A stretch of 64,000 nucleotides of DNA from Vibrio hepatarius (GCF_011806575.1 NZ_JAATOO010000010.1:104420-168419); one strand, 5' to 3'. Shown: positions 48,842 through 59,656, counted from the first letter of the stretch. The notes: generated from the sequence alone by a model not told the origin. A program made the numbers and translations.

Positions 48842-50674
48842 TTAAGCTTTAGCTGGACGGCTCGCACGTTTACGCTCGTTCTCAGTAAGGAACTTCTTAC
48901 GGATACGGATGCTTTCTGGCGTTACTTCTACTAGTTCATCGTCATCGATAAACTCTAGTGCTTGTTCAAGCGTGTATTTGATCGCTGGCGTTAGCACCTG
49001 TGCTTCATCTGTACCAGAAGCACGAACGTTAGTTAACTGTTTACCTTTCAAACAGTTAACTGTCAGGTCATTTGAACGGTTGTGAATACCGATAACCTGA
49101 CCTTCGTATACTTCATCTGCGTGCTCTGCGAACAGACGGCCACGTTCTTGAAGGTTAAACAGTGCGTAAGTCAGTGCTTTACCTGTCGCGTTCGAAATCA
49201 ATACACCATTGTTACGCTGACCGATTGTACCGCCTTTATGTGGGCCGTAGTGATCAAACGTGTGGTACAGAAGACCAGAACCTGACGTTAGCGTCATAAA
49301 TTCCGTTTGGAAACCGATCAAACCACGTGAAGGCATCATGAAGTCCATGCGCACACGGCCTTTACCGTCTGGAGCCATGTCAGTCAGTTCACCTTTACGT
49401 AGACCGATATTCTCCATGATACCGCCTTGGTGCTCTTCAAGAACATCAATCGTAACGGTTTCAAACGGTTCCATTAGCTGACCATTTTCTTCTTTGATGA
49501 TTACCTCTGGACGAGATACTGCTAGCTCAAAGCCTTCACGACGCATATTTTCGATCAGGATAGAAAGGTGAAGTTCACCACGGCCTGATACGCGGAATTT
49601 GTCCGGATCGTCTGTTTGTTCAACGCGTAGTGCTACGTTGTGCACCAGTTCTTTCTCTAGACGCTCAAGGATGTTACGTGACGTCACGAACTTACCTTCT
49701 TTGCCCGCGAATGGAGACGTGTTTACTTGGAACGTCATGGTTACTGTTGGTTCATCAACAGAAAGCGGAGTCATCGCTTCAACGTTGTTTTGGTCACAGA
49801 TAGTGTCTGAAATTTTCAGCTCACCCAAACCTGTGATTGCAATAATGTCACCCGCATTTGCTTGTTCAACTTCGTGACGGTCAAGACCTAGATAGCCAAG
49901 CACTGTGCCTACTTTACCGTTACGTTTTTTACCATCAGCACCAATAATTGTTACTTGTTGGTTAGGCTTAACAGAGCCGCGAGTAACACGAGCGACACCA
50001 ATAACACCTACATATGAGCTGTAATCAAGCTGAGAGATTTGCATCTGTAGTGGACCTTCAAGGTCAACGTTTGGCGCTTCAACAGTGTCTACTACTGCTT
50101 GGAACAATGGTTCCATATCTTCGCCAGTCTCGCCTTCTTCTAGAGTCGCCCAGCCATTTAGTGCTGATGCGTAAACCACTTTAAAGTCTAGCTGTTCGTC
50201 GGTTGCACCTAGGTTGTCGAATAGGTCAAAAACTTGATCCATTACCCAATCAGGACGAGCGCCAGGTCGGTCAATCTTGTTGATTACAACGATTGGCTTA
50301 AGACCGTGTGCAAACGCTTTTTGCGTAACAAAACGCGTTTGTGGCATTGGACCATCAACTGCGTCAACGATAAGTAGAACAGAGTCTACCATCGACATAA
50401 TACGTTCTACTTCACCACCGAAGTCCGCGTGTCCCGGAGTATCTACGATGTTGATGCGGTAATCGTTCCAGTTGATTGCTGTGTTCTTAGCAAGAATGGT
50501 AATACCACGTTCTTTTTCGATGTCATTTGAGTCCATGACTCGCTCTTCAGCTTCGCCGCGAGACTCTAGAGTACCTGATTGTTGTAGCAGTTTATCAACC
50601 AGTGTAGTTTTACCGTGGTCAACGTGCGCGATGATCGCGATATTTCTTAATTTATCAATCTGTGGAGTAGCCAT
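48842..50674 (-). CDS. typA: translational GTPase TypA/BipA
   Basis: BipA is a ribosome-associated GTPase that helps 50S assembly and growth under stress and cold. The 610-residue protein has the EF-G-like GTPase domain with P-loop [10 protein letters not shown] (about 15-24), switch-I ITILAKNT and [12 protein letters not shown] (NKID), then the beta-barrel, EF-G III/V-like domains and the C-terminal BipA domain. Family length is 607-610. It is a single gene with a terminator behind it. Confidence 0.97.
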   Translation of the reverse strand: MATPQIDKLRNIAIIAHVDHGKTTLVDKLLQQSGTLESRGEAEERVMDSNDIEKERGITILAKNTAINWNDYRINIVDTPGHADFGGEVERIMSMVDSVLLIVDAVDGPMPQTRFVTQKAFAHGLKPIVVINKIDRPGARPDWVMDQVFDLFDNLGATDEQLDFKVVYASALNGWATLEEGETGEDMEPLFQAVVDTVEAPNVDLEGPLQMQISQLDYSSYVGVIGVARVTRGSVKPNQQVTIIGADGKKRNGKVGTVLGYLGLDRHEVEQANAGDIIAITGLGELKISDTICDQNNVEAMTPLSVDEPTVTMTFQVNTSPFAGKEGKFVTSRNILERLEKELVHNVALRVEQTDDPDKFRVSGRGELHLSILIENMRREGFELAVSRPEVIIKEENGQLMEPFETVTIDVLEEHQGGIMENIGLRKGELTDMAPDGKGRVRMDFMMPSRGLIGFQTEFMTLTSGSGLLYHTFDHYGPHKGGTIGQRNNGVLISNATGKALTYALFNLQERGRLFAEHADEVYEGQVIGIHNRSNDLTVNCLKGKQLTNVRASGTDEAQVLTPAIKYTLEQALEFIDDDELVEVTPESIRIRKKFLTENERKRASRPAKA

Positions 50675-50908
50675 GGATTTGATTCACTCGATATAAGAAG
50701 CGCCTTCTATATGAAGGGACTTTTTTGATTAAAAAAACGGCCATAATGTACCAGATTTTGGCGAAAAACCTAGAAATATGTGATCTGTTCCGTTGATTTT
50801 ACACTCAGGACAACTTGATACAGCGCAATAAGCCATTTCATCTGTTTAAAACGCAATTGACAATCTTACGAAAACTAGGCTGAATGATGTTCGATCTTGT
50901 CTTAATTT

Positions 50909-50976
50909 GGTGCGCCCACTCAATAATGCACCAAATAAGTGCAAACACAGATCATTTTGGTGCAAATGTTTGCACC
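50909..50976 (+). promoter_or_regulatory. NtrC-type binding cluster upstream of glnA
   Basis: Half sites GGTGC (50909-50913), GCACC-N5-AGTGC (50928-50942), GGTGC (50959-50963) and GCACC (50972-50976) lie about 50-120 bases upstream of the sigma-54 promoter. GCACCAAATAAGTGC resembles the E. coli NtrC site GCACCAACATGGTGC. Confidence 0.65.
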
Positions 50977-51026
50977 AGATTAACGCCCAAGCCACTAATT
51001 CTTTGAAATTAATGGATTAATTTTTT

Positions 51027-51042
51027 TGGCACGGTTTTGGCT
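51027..51042 (+). promoter_or_regulatory. sigma-54 promoter of glnA
   Basis: TGGCACGGTTTTGGCT carries the conserved GG (51028-51029) and GC (51040-51041), exactly 10 bases apart, as in the -24/-12 consensus. It lies about 115 bases upstream of the glnA start, downstream of NtrC-type sites. The rest of the 50675-51157 gap shows only AT-rich sequence. Confidence 0.85.
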
Positions 51043-51157
51043 TTAGTATTTTCAGCATCGATTAACACGATTGAAAAGAAATTAATCAATGCTGTTACTT
51101 AAGATTAGATTAAGAATCACGCCATCACCGCTTTAATAACACTGGAGGTTATCCAAC

Positions 51158-52567
51158 ATGTCAGTAGAAAACGTTCTATCGCTGATCCAAGAAAACGAAG
51201 TTAAGTTTGTTGACCTACGCTTTACTGATACCAAAGGTAAAGAGCAACACATCTCTATCCCTGCTCACCAAGTCGACGCAGACTTCTTCGAAGAAGGTAA
51301 GATGTTCGATGGTTCTTCAGTTGCTGGCTGGAAAGGTATCAACGAGTCAGACATGGTAATGATGCCAGACGCTGCCTCTGCAGTTCTTGACCCATTCACT
51401 GAAGATGCAACGCTAAACGTGCGTTGTGACATCCTAGAGCCTGCAACAATGCAAGGTTACGACCGTGACCCACGTTCTATCGCTAAACGTGCTGAAGACT
51501 ACATGCGTGCTACTGGTATCGCAGATACGGTGCTTGTTGGTCCAGAACCAGAATTCTTCCTATTTGATGACGTTAAGTACTCAAACGACATGTCGGGTTC
51601 TTTCTTCAAGATCGACGACGTAGAAGCTGCATGGAACACGGGCAGCGAAATGGAAGGTGGTAACAAAGGTCACCGTCCAGGCGTTAAAGGTGGTTACTTC
51701 CCAGTGGCACCTGTCGATTCTTCTCAAGATATCCGCTCTGCAATGTGTCTTATCCTAGAAGAGATGGGCCAAGTGGTAGAAGCACACCACCACGAAGTAG
51801 CGACTGCTGGTCAAAACGAGATCGCAACTCGATTCAACACGCTGACAGCGAAAGCGGACGAAATCCAAGTGTACAAGTACGTCGTTCATAACGTTGCTCA
51901 CGCATTTGGTAAGACAGCGACATTCATGCCTAAGCCACTTGTTGGTGACAACGGCAGCGGTATGCACGTTCACCAATCTCTAGCGAAAGACGGCGTAAAC
52001 CTATTCGCAGGTGACAAGTACGGCGGCCTATCTGAAATGGCGCTTTACTACATCGGCGGTATCATCAAACACGCTCGTGCAATCAACGCGTTTGCTAACC
52101 CATCAACAAACTCGTACAAGCGTCTTGTACCAGGCTTCGAAGCACCAGTTATGCTAGCTTACTCTGCACGTAACCGTTCTGCTTCAATCCGTATCCCTGT
52201 GGTACCAAGCCCGAAAGCACGTCGTATCGAAGCTCGCTTCCCAGATCCAGCAGCGAACCCATACCTAGCGTTTGCTTCTCTACTAATGGCTGGTCTTGAC
52301 GGTATCAAGAACAAGATCCACCCAGGCGAAGCGATGGATAAAGACCTTTACGACCTTCCTGCAGAAGAAGCGGCTGAGATTCCAAAAGTGGCTGAATCTT
52401 TAGAAGTGGCTCTGAATGCACTAAACGAAGATCGTGAGTTCCTAACCGCGGGTGGCGTATTCTCTGATGACTTTATCGATTCTTACATCGCACTTAAGTC
52501 AAAAGACGTTGAGCGCATCAACATGGCGACTCACCCACTTGAGTTTGAACTTTACTACTCTGTATAA
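51158..52567 (+). CDS. glnA: glutamine synthetase type I
   Basis: GlnA makes glutamine from glutamate, ammonia and ATP, the main route of ammonia assimilation under nitrogen limitation. The 469-residue GSI-beta type protein has the Asp50-type loop [17 protein letters not shown], the active-site [10 protein letters not shown], the [11 protein letters not shown] segment, and the adenylylation Tyr in [13 protein letters not shown] (about Tyr398). The ATG follows TGGAGG. Expression is expected from a sigma-54 promoter activated by NtrC, whose gene is 3.3 kb downstream, with ntrB and a DUF4124 gene between. Confidence 0.98.
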   Translation: MSVENVLSLIQENEVKFVDLRFTDTKGKEQHISIPAHQVDADFFEEGKMFDGSSVAGWKGINESDMVMMPDAASAVLDPFTEDATLNVRCDILEPATMQGYDRDPRSIAKRAEDYMRATGIADTVLVGPEPEFFLFDDVKYSNDMSGSFFKIDDVEAAWNTGSEMEGGNKGHRPGVKGGYFPVAPVDSSQDIRSAMCLILEEMGQVVEAHHHEVATAGQNEIATRFNTLTAKADEIQVYKYVVHNVAHAFGKTATFMPKPLVGDNGSGMHVHQSLAKDGVNLFAGDKYGGLSEMALYYIGGIIKHARAINAFANPSTNSYKRLVPGFEAPVMLAYSARNRSASIRIPVVPSPKARRIEARFPDPAANPYLAFASLLMAGLDGIKNKIHPGEAMDKDLYDLPAEEAAEIPKVAESLEVALNALNEDREFLTAGGVFSDDFIDSYIALKSKDVERINMATHPLEFELYYSV

Positions 52568-52610
52568 CCATACCGAGTGTACAAAGTTTAACCACGTTAC
52601 ATAATAATAA

Positions 52611-52636
52611 GGCTCGCCTCGCAGGCGGGCCTTTTT
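52611..52636 (+). terminator. terminator after glnA
   Basis: GGCTCGCCT, loop CGC, AGGCGGGCC, then TTTTT. Confidence 0.88.
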
Positions 52637-52699
52637 CGTGTTTCTCGTTGCATTTCATAGAGCTAGTATTGTTCAATTCTCTAATACTAGGAGATTCTC

Positions 52700-53251
52700 A
52701 TGAAATGGCATCAACAACTTGTTTTTCTATTCGTGCTCCAAGCGCCTGTCGCTATCGCTCAAACGGTTTATTCGTGGGTGGATGATAACGGTGTGGTGCA
52801 CTTTAGTGACAACCCTACCAACGGTAAAGTAAAAGCAATTCAATTGCCGGATCACGAGCAGCCAGCCCCCCCTCCTAAATTTGACGCGCCACAAGCGGTT
52901 GAAGCTGATGAGAATAAAAACAATGACGCCAAAGCTGAATCGGTCGGGCCACTGGTGGTCGATATTATTTCCCCGCAACATGACCAAGCCTTACGTAGCA
53001 ACGCTGGCATGATTACCATCCAAGCCGAAGTTAACCGAAAACTCGCTATCGGAGAAACACTGCAACTGGTGATGGACAACAAACGCTACGGCGCACCGAC
53101 AAATCAGCCACTTTGGGAGCTAAAGAACATCGACCGAGGAAGCCATTCCTTTGTAGTTCAAGCAATTAAAGACGGCAAGCTTATTGCATCATCAAACCCT
53201 ATAACGGTGCATCTTCAGCGAGCAATTCAGAAAAAAGCCATATCTCAGTAA
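52700..53251 (+). CDS. DUF4124 domain exported protein
   Basis: The 183-residue protein has a signal peptide with likely cleavage after AIA (about residue 20). The DUF4124 domain (about 20-70) begins TVYSWVDDNGVVHFSDNP, the W-D-xG-V-HFSD pattern of the family. A Pro/Ala-rich linker leads to a second beta-rich domain (about 90-175) that looks like an Ig-like fold. Function is unknown. It lies between glnA and ntrB, both of which have NtrC-type sites, so nitrogen-linked expression is possible. Confidence 0.85.
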   Translation: MKWHQQLVFLFVLQAPVAIAQTVYSWVDDNGVVHFSDNPTNGKVKAIQLPDHEQPAPPPKFDAPQAVEADENKNNDAKAESVGPLVVDIISPQHDQALRSNAGMITIQAEVNRKLAIGETLQLVMDNKRYGAPTNQPLWELKNIDRGSHSFVVQAIKDGKLIASSNPITVHLQRAIQKKAISQ

Positions 53252-53320
53252 AAAGCCGAGATTTAAAGGAGTTTTTTCTTCTGCTACCCGCGAGATTGCG
53301 CCATACTTAAAATTGCCACC

Positions 53321-53335
53321 GCACCAAAATGGTGC
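53321..53335 (+). promoter_or_regulatory. NtrC-type palindrome upstream of ntrB
   Basis: GCACCAAAATGGTGC, a near-perfect match to the NtrC site GCACC-N5-GGTGC, 36 bases before the ntrB start. In E. coli NtrC represses glnL from such a site, so autorepression is likely. Confidence 0.75.
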
Positions 53336-53371
53336 ATTGCACATTTTAAGGTCAAGGACGAGGGGTAACTT

Positions 53372-54421
53372 GTGAGTAGCGAGCTCAATAACATTATTTT
53401 AAACCATCAGGTCACAGCGATTCTTATCATGAACGAATCGCTGCAGGTCCGCTATGCCAATCCCGCTGCAGAACAAGTGTTCTCGCAAAGTTCAAAACGC
53501 ATCGTCAATCAACCACTGTCAAACCTGATTCAGCACGCGTCATTGGATCTCGCCTTGCTCTCTCAGCCGCTGCAAAGTGGTCAAAGTATTACCGACAGCG
53601 ATGTCACCTTTGTCGTCGATGGTAAACCGTTGATGCTGGAAGTGACAGTCAGCCCTATCTCATGGAACAAAGAGCTGATGCTGTTGGTCGAGATGCGAAA
53701 AATTGGTCAACAACGCCGCTTATCTCAAGAACTCAATCAACATGCCCAGCAGCAAGCAGCCAAACTGTTGGTTCGCGGGCTAGCCCACGAAATCAAAAAC
53801 CCACTTGGTGGCTTACGTGGTGCGGCGCAACTGTTAGAGCGCATGCTGCCAGACCAATCCTTAACTGAGTACACGCAAATCATCATCGAGCAAGCCGACA
53901 GACTACGCTCGTTGGTCGACCGCCTGCTCGGGCCACAAAAACCGGGCAAGAAAAAATACGAAAACCTGCATCTGATTTTGGAAAAAGTGCGTCAATTAGT
54001 TGAGTTAGAGATGAGCCAATCGGTGATCATCGAACGCGACTACGACCCAAGCTTGCCAGACTTTCTGATGGATGCAGACCAAATCGAACAAGCGCTGCTG
54101 AATATCGTCAGCAACGCTGGGCAGATATTACAAGCACAAGAAAATGGCAAAATAATCATACGCACCAGAACGGTGCATCAAGCCAATATCCATGGTCAAC
54201 GCTGCAAACTAGCGGCGAGAGTCGAGATCATTGATAACGGCCCAGGCATTCCAGCCGATCTACAAGATACCTTGTTTTACCCTATGGTCAGTGGTCGCGA
54301 AGGCGGAACAGGGCTTGGGCTATCTATCGCCCAAAACCTTATCGACCAACATCAAGGCAAAATCGACGTTGAAAGTTGGTCTGGCCGCACCATTTTCACT
54401 ATTTACCTGCCAATTCAATAA
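53372..54421 (+). CDS. glnL: nitrogen regulation sensor kinase NtrB
   Basis: NtrB phosphorylates NtrC when nitrogen is scarce and, with PII, dephosphorylates it when nitrogen is ample. The 349-residue cytoplasmic protein starts at GTG 53372 (MSSELN). A PAS domain (about 10-115) precedes the dimerisation domain with catalytic H139 (GLAHEIKNPLGGLRGAAQLL) and the ATPase domain (NIVSNAGQ, DNGPGIP, GGTGLGLSIA). It is 31 bases before ntrC and probably co-transcribed with it. Confidence 0.97.
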   Translation: MSSELNNIILNHQVTAILIMNESLQVRYANPAAEQVFSQSSKRIVNQPLSNLIQHASLDLALLSQPLQSGQSITDSDVTFVVDGKPLMLEVTVSPISWNKELMLLVEMRKIGQQRRLSQELNQHAQQQAAKLLVRGLAHEIKNPLGGLRGAAQLLERMLPDQSLTEYTQIIIEQADRLRSLVDRLLGPQKPGKKKYENLHLILEKVRQLVELEMSQSVIIERDYDPSLPDFLMDADQIEQALLNIVSNAGQILQAQENGKIIIRTRTVHQANIHGQRCKLAARVEIIDNGPGIPADLQDTLFYPMVSGREGGTGLGLSIAQNLIDQHQGKIDVESWSGRTIFTIYLPIQ

Positions 54422-54452
54422 TAATTAAACGCATTGCTGTGAGGACAACGTT

Positions 54453-55856
54453 ATGAGCAAAGGATACGTATGGGTGGTAGACGACGACAGCTCCATTCGC
54501 TGGGTGATCGAGAAAACCCTCTCTTCGGCAAACATAAAATGTGAAACGTTCGCCGATGCCGAAAGCGTCCTGCTGGCTCTGGAACGGGAGAGTCCCGATG
54601 TGTTGGTGTCCGATATTCGTATGCCGGGTATCGATGGCATTGAACTGCTGAAACAAGTACATGAGCGATCTCCTGAGCTCCCAGTCATCATTATGACCGC
54701 TCACTCAGATCTCGATGCGGCGGTTAACGCCTATCAGAAAGGTGCGTTTGAATATCTTCCTAAGCCATTTGACGTTGACGAGACCTTAACGCTGGTTGAA
54801 CGTGCCATCACCCACAGCCACGAACAAAAGCGCGAACAGTCGATTTCTGGGCCGGGTGAGTACAATGCACCTGAAATCATCGGTGAAGCGCCAGCCATGC
54901 AAGAAGTGTTTCGCGCCATCGGTCGGTTGTCCCGTTCGTCTATTTCGGTGCTGATTAACGGTGAATCCGGTACAGGTAAAGAGTTGGTTGCCCACGCATT
55001 ACACCGCCATAGTCCAAGAGCCAGTAAACCGTTCATTGCCCTCAACATGGCGGCAATTCCCAAAGACTTGATTGAATCAGAGCTGTTTGGCCACGAAAAA
55101 GGCGCGTTCACCGGCGCTAATAGTGTCAGACAAGGGCGTTTTGAGCAGGCCAACGGCGGCACACTGTTTTTGGATGAGATCGGTGATATGCCACTCGACA
55201 TCCAAACTCGTCTCTTAAGGGTGTTGGCTGACGGTCAATTTTATCGTGTCGGTGGTCACTCGCCGATCAAAGTTGACGTGCGTATTGTGGCAGCAACGCA
55301 CCAAAACTTAGAGAAGCTAGTTCATAAAGGCGACTTTCGTGAAGACTTATTCCACCGCCTAAATGTCATCCGTATCCACATCCCTGCACTGCGTGAGCGC
55401 AAACAAGATATTGAGAAACTAACGCTGCATTTTCTTGCGTTGGCGTCAGAAGAGTTGGGCGTCGATGTGAAAACCCTCCATTCATCGACAGTGGAAATTC
55501 TCAATCGGTTAGATTGGCCAGGGAACGTACGTCAATTGGAAAACATCTGTCGTTGGCTCACAGTCATGGCCAGCGGTAGCGAAATACTGCCGAGCGACCT
55601 GCCACCAGAGTTGTTAGAAGAGAAAGCGAAGCACGGATTTTCAGAAGGGAGCACTTGGCAACAACAGCTGGCAAGCTGGGCGAAAAGCTCGTTGTCTCAA
55701 GGAGATACCGAGTTGCTTTCTTACGCACTTCCTGAATTTGAACGTATACTTTTAGAAGCCGCTCTGGAACACACCAATGGCCATAAACAAGATGCCGCGA
55801 AAGTCTTAGGCTGGGGACGAAATACGCTAACGCGTAAATTGAAAGAACTCTATTAG
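54453..55856 (+). CDS. glnG: nitrogen regulation response regulator NtrC
   Basis: NtrC activates sigma-54 promoters such as that of glnA after phosphorylation by NtrB. The 467-residue protein has a receiver domain with D54 (VSDIRMPGIDG), a sigma-54-interacting AAA+ domain (Walker A GESGTGKELVA near 169, GAFTGA near 216, Walker B FLDEIGDMP) and a C-terminal Fis-type helix-turn-helix (about 430-462, DAAKVLGWGRNTLTRKL). It is the third regulatory gene of the glnA locus. Confidence 0.97.
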   Translation: MSKGYVWVVDDDSSIRWVIEKTLSSANIKCETFADAESVLLALERESPDVLVSDIRMPGIDGIELLKQVHERSPELPVIIMTAHSDLDAAVNAYQKGAFEYLPKPFDVDETLTLVERAITHSHEQKREQSISGPGEYNAPEIIGEAPAMQEVFRAIGRLSRSSISVLINGESGTGKELVAHALHRHSPRASKPFIALNMAAIPKDLIESELFGHEKGAFTGANSVRQGRFEQANGGTLFLDEIGDMPLDIQTRLLRVLADGQFYRVGGHSPIKVDVRIVAATHQNLEKLVHKGDFREDLFHRLNVIRIHIPALRERKQDIEKLTLHFLALASEELGVDVKTLHSSTVEILNRLDWPGNVRQLENICRWLTVMASGSEILPSDLPPELLEEKAKHGFSEGSTWQQQLASWAKSSLSQGDTELLSYALPEFERILLEAALEHTNGHKQDAAKVLGWGRNTLTRKLKELY

Positions 55857-55992
55857 CCGACTTAGTTCCGTTAGATTGGGGATATGATCTCAACTATGCC
55901 GTTCGCGGATTGACTCGGGAAAAGAATGCGAGTGATAGTGGTGTCAATAAAGGAAGCACTACTGACAACAATCGACGAGTAGAAGCGAATGT

Positions 55993-58533
55993 ATGTTATC
56001 GACTAAACAGATCACGCTCAGAACCGCAGTCATAATCCCCTTCGTGATGATTTTTATCATTACGATGGGGGTCATTATCGCGTTTCAAAAGCAGAACTAT
56101 GAAGCGATGGTCGTCGATATCAGCAACAAGCAACTCGGCTCAATCACGGAAAATGTCACTCTAGAGCTAAACCAATACCTACAAAAGCCTTTTCACGCTA
56201 GCTTGTCACTCAGCCACAATGTCGGGTTTAACCACTTTTATACAACCGGCGACACCCAACCGATAGAGCAATATCTGCTTGCCAGTTTTCGCGACTTATA
56301 TAACACCATTCCGCAACTTGACGTGATCGGCTTTGGTGGTATTAATGGCGAATACATCGGTTTGCGAAAGGAAGCCAACAAAGAACTGACTTTGATGGTC
56401 AAAGATAACCGAACCAAAGGTGAACTGATCATCTTCCGCGGCGCTCAAATCAGCAAAGACGTACGCTCTATTATCAGTAACTACGATCCACGTAAGCGAC
56501 CATGGTACATGCCAGTGGAACAATCGCGAACACCAATGTGGTCTTCGATTTATGCCAACGCTGACGAACGACAAGAGATCACCCTTTCCGCGTTGACGCC
56601 GGTGTTTCAGCAACAAGAGTTTCAGGGGGTGATGGTCACTGATGTGAAAATCGATACTTTCAACGCTTTCCTCAAAGAGATCCAATCCCAATCCAATGCG
56701 ATGATTTACCTGATCGACGACCAAGAGCGTTTGGTCGCGCACTCTACGGGTGGCAGTGTTGTCTCTTGGGGAACCCCTCAGAGCCCTAAAGGAGAGCGCT
56801 TACTGGCGAGTGAAAGCGCCAACCCGGTGGTTCAAACCAGCGCGATGCATGCAAGCCAACAGCGTATTTTCAATCAGCAAGACACTCAACGCTTCTCTAT
56901 CGACTTGGACGGCGAACGTTACTTCAACCACTTGACTCCGTACACCGACCAATATGGGCTTAACTGGCGGATCGGTGTCGCGATATCCGAGGCCGATTTG
57001 CTCGGCGAACTGCCACAAAATCAAAGAAATAGCTGGTTGATCGGTATCATAATTAGTGCGATCGGCATTATTCTCGGCTTCTTTGCTCTGAATCGAATCG
57101 TTAAACCCATTACTTCAACCGTGGAAGCCTCTAAGCACTTGGCAAAAGGGGATTGGGATAGCGCAATGCCTAAACCCGGGCATATTTACGAGACTACGAT
57201 GCTAGTGTCTGCGTTTAATGAAATGGCCAACAACCTCAAAGCCTCTTTCCGAGCGCTGCGTAACCAACTGCTGCATGATTCACTGACCAAACTCTATAGC
57301 CGAGAAGGGTTGATCGAGACCTGTGATAACCTGACTAAACTGAATGGCAGCATGCTGCTTATCGGGATCAACAAATTTAGGTATATCAACGATAGCCTCG
57401 GTCATCACAAGGGGGATCAACTGCTCATTATCATCGCCCAGCGACTACGTTCGTTATTTCCTGACGATGCTTATTTGGCTCGTATTGGCGGTGATGAGTT
57501 CGCGGTTTATCTCCCTAATCCACAAACGGTTGAACAAAATACCGCAACGGCCAACTGCATCCTGCAGGTATTTGCGTCCCCATTTGTGATGGAAAAAGAT
57601 AATGTCGTCGTCAATATCTCTGTCGGTATTGTCGACCACTGCCCTGAGCACAACATGACGTTGTGGTTACGCAACGGCAGCATTGCGCTGAGTAATGCCA
57701 AACAAGATTCGACACAAATTAGCCGTTATAGCCCTGAAATGGCGGACATTTCTCGCAATCGTACTTTGATGGTAGCCAAAATTAAAGATGCCATCGAACA
57801 CAACGAGTTTGTGCCTTTCTATCAACCAATCGTTGACCTCAACAGCGGTAGAGTCGTCGGTGCAGAAGCCTTAGCCCGCTGGTTATCGCCGGTATCGGGA
57901 ATGATACCTCCACTAGAGTTCATCTCGATTGCCGAAGAAAGCGGCCTCATTGGGCAAATTGGTGAGCAGATACTCAACCAAGCGTGCAATGACACAATCA
58001 AAGGGATGCGTGAGGGTAAGTGGGATGAAAACTTCCACATGCACGTCAACCTGTCAGTAAAACAGCTCTCACAACCGAGTTTTATTGTGACTTTACAAGA
58101 CATCATGCAACAGTCAGGACTGCCAGCTCGCAACCTAACCTTGGAGATCACAGAGTCGCGTATTGTCGATAACGATCCGATCACCCTGCAAAATATGCAG
58201 GCCATTCGCCAGCTCGGAGTAAAAATCGCTATCGATGACTTTGGTACAGGTTATAGCTCACTCGCCTATCTACACAAACTGCCATTTGATTGCCTCAAGA
58301 TTGACCGTACATTCGTCAACAACCTCAATAAAGGCAACTTGGACACTTCCATCGTGGCTGCAGTGATCAACATGACCAAAAGTATGCGAGTCGAAATTGT
58401 TGCTGAAGGAATCGAAACCGAAGAGCAAGCCCAATTGCTTTCTCAGCTCGTTTGTCCCCTCGGGCAAGGTTTCCTCTATAGCCGTCCGGTTCCATACCAC
58501 GACTGGCCAACAGATTTAGTTAACATGAAATAA
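55993..58533 (+). CDS. Cache-HAMP-GGDEF-EAL cyclic di-GMP enzyme
   Basis: The 846-residue membrane protein has an N-terminal helix (about 10-30), a long periplasmic dCache-like sensor (about 31-340, with DPRKRPWYMPVEQSRTPMWS), a second helix (about 350-372), HAMP, a GGDEF domain with intact GGDEF at about 499-503 and an EAL domain. The EAL motif (GAEALARW, about 624) and the metal and catalytic residues (NLSVKQ, EITES, IDDFGTGYSS, LKIDRTF, VAEGIET) are present. The RxxD inhibitory site before GGDEF is not seen (PDDA instead). Both synthesis and breakdown of c-di-GMP are possible; which dominates cannot be said. It follows ntrC after 136 bases. Confidence 0.94.
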   Translation: MLSTKQITLRTAVIIPFVMIFIITMGVIIAFQKQNYEAMVVDISNKQLGSITENVTLELNQYLQKPFHASLSLSHNVGFNHFYTTGDTQPIEQYLLASFRDLYNTIPQLDVIGFGGINGEYIGLRKEANKELTLMVKDNRTKGELIIFRGAQISKDVRSIISNYDPRKRPWYMPVEQSRTPMWSSIYANADERQEITLSALTPVFQQQEFQGVMVTDVKIDTFNAFLKEIQSQSNAMIYLIDDQERLVAHSTGGSVVSWGTPQSPKGERLLASESANPVVQTSAMHASQQRIFNQQDTQRFSIDLDGERYFNHLTPYTDQYGLNWRIGVAISEADLLGELPQNQRNSWLIGIIISAIGIILGFFALNRIVKPITSTVEASKHLAKGDWDSAMPKPGHIYETTMLVSAFNEMANNLKASFRALRNQLLHDSLTKLYSREGLIETCDNLTKLNGSMLLIGINKFRYINDSLGHHKGDQLLIIIAQRLRSLFPDDAYLARIGGDEFAVYLPNPQTVEQNTATANCILQVFASPFVMEKDNVVVNISVGIVDHCPEHNMTLWLRNGSIALSNAKQDSTQISRYSPEMADISRNRTLMVAKIKDAIEHNEFVPFYQPIVDLNSGRVVGAEALARWLSPVSGMIPPLEFISIAEESGLIGQIGEQILNQACNDTIKGMREGKWDENFHMHVNLSVKQLSQPSFIVTLQDIMQQSGLPARNLTLEITESRIVDNDPITLQNMQAIRQLGVKIAIDDFGTGYSSLAYLHKLPFDCLKIDRTFVNNLNKGNLDTSIVAAVINMTKSMRVEIVAEGIETEEQAQLLSQLVCPLGQGFLYSRPVPYHDWPTDLVNMK

Positions 58534-58571
58534 AAACCAACGTTAATCGTTGATTTTCTATCCTTTACGTA

Positions 58572-58600
58572 CTGACAGTCCTGTTATTGATTCTTATACT
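58572..58600 (+). promoter_or_regulatory. sigma-70 promoter of add
   Basis: CTGACA (58572-58577), exactly 17 bases, then TATACT (58595-58600). It lies 32 bases before the add ATG at 58632, supporting that start over the upstream in-frame one. Confidence 0.65.
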
Positions 58601-58631
58601 TAGCTCAATTCATCTGATCGGAATACCCATA

Positions 58632-59636
58632 ATGATAACTAAGAACCTACCTCTTACTGATTTGCACCGTCATCTTGACGGCAACATCCGTACGCAAACC
58701 ATCTTAGATCTTGGCCAGAAGTTTGGCGTAGCGCTGCCTGCTTATGATGTTGAGTCTCTTACTCCACATGTTCAGATTGTCGAAGCCGAACCTTCTCTTG
58801 TAGCCTTCCTCTCTAAACTAGATTGGGGCGTAGCCGTTCTTGGTGATTTAGATGCTTGCCGCCGCGTCGCGTATGAAAACGTTGAAGATGCACTTAACGC
58901 TCAAATTGACTATGCAGAACTGCGTTTTTCTCCATACTACATGGCGATGAAGCACAAACTACCTGTAGAAGGTGTTGTAGAAGCGGTTGTTGATGGCGTG
59001 CAGGCGGGTGTACGTGATTTTGGTATCAAGGCTAACCTGATTGGTATTATGAGTCGTACGTTCGGTACAGACGCTTGTCAACAAGAACTAGATGCCATCC
59101 TTACGCAAAAAGACCACATCGTGGCTGTTGACCTTGCAGGTGACGAATTGGGCCAACCTGGCGATCGCTTTGTAAAACACTTCGCACAAGTAAAAGATGC
59201 AGGCTTAAACGTGACTGTACACGCAGGAGAAGCCGCTGGTGCAGAAAGCATGTGGCAAGCAATCCAACAACTTGGTGCAACCCGTATTGGTCACGGCGTA
59301 AAAGCGATTCACGATCCGAAACTGATGGATTACTTAGCACAAAACCGTATTGGTATTGAATCGTGTCTAACCTCGAACTTCCAAACCAGTACAGTGGAGT
59401 CTCTGACAAACCACCCACTTAAACAGTTCTTGGAACACGGCGTATTAGCGTGTCTAAATACAGACGACCCGGCTGTAGAAGGTATTGAACTGCCTTACGA
59501 GTACGAAGTTGCAGCGCCTCAAGCAGGCTTATCTCAAGAGCAAATTCGTCAAGCGCAAATCAATGGCCTAGAGCTCGCATTTATCTCTGAGCAAGAGAAG
59601 CAAGATCTAAAAGAACTTGCAGCGAAACGCGCTTAA
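58632..59636 (+). CDS. add: adenosine deaminase
   Basis: Add deaminates adenosine and deoxyadenosine to inosine forms in purine salvage. The ATG at 58632 gives 334 residues, the family length; an open frame 15 codons longer contains the promoter. The zinc motif TDLHRHLDG (near 9-17) and the [22 protein letters not shown] and HGVKAIHD segments are present, with the second metal motif NTDDPAVE at about 277-284. No adenine riboswitch was found in the leader, unlike the V. vulnificus add leader. A terminator follows. Confidence 0.97.
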   Translation: MITKNLPLTDLHRHLDGNIRTQTILDLGQKFGVALPAYDVESLTPHVQIVEAEPSLVAFLSKLDWGVAVLGDLDACRRVAYENVEDALNAQIDYAELRFSPYYMAMKHKLPVEGVVEAVVDGVQAGVRDFGIKANLIGIMSRTFGTDACQQELDAILTQKDHIVAVDLAGDELGQPGDRFVKHFAQVKDAGLNVTVHAGEAAGAESMWQAIQQLGATRIGHGVKAIHDPKLMDYLAQNRIGIESCLTSNFQTSTVESLTNHPLKQFLEHGVLACLNTDDPAVEGIELPYEYEVAAPQAGLSQEQIRQAQINGLELAFISEQEKQDLKELAAKRA

Positions 59637-59656
59637 TCACTAGTATGAATGAGCTG

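Noticed and set aside
58480..58640. Possible adenine riboswitch in the add leader, as in V. vulnificus
   Set aside because: The leader lacks the TTTCTACC core and the paired arms; a short CAACG/CGTTG hairpin (58538-58552) has a 5-base loop and reads only as a weak terminator of the upstream gene.
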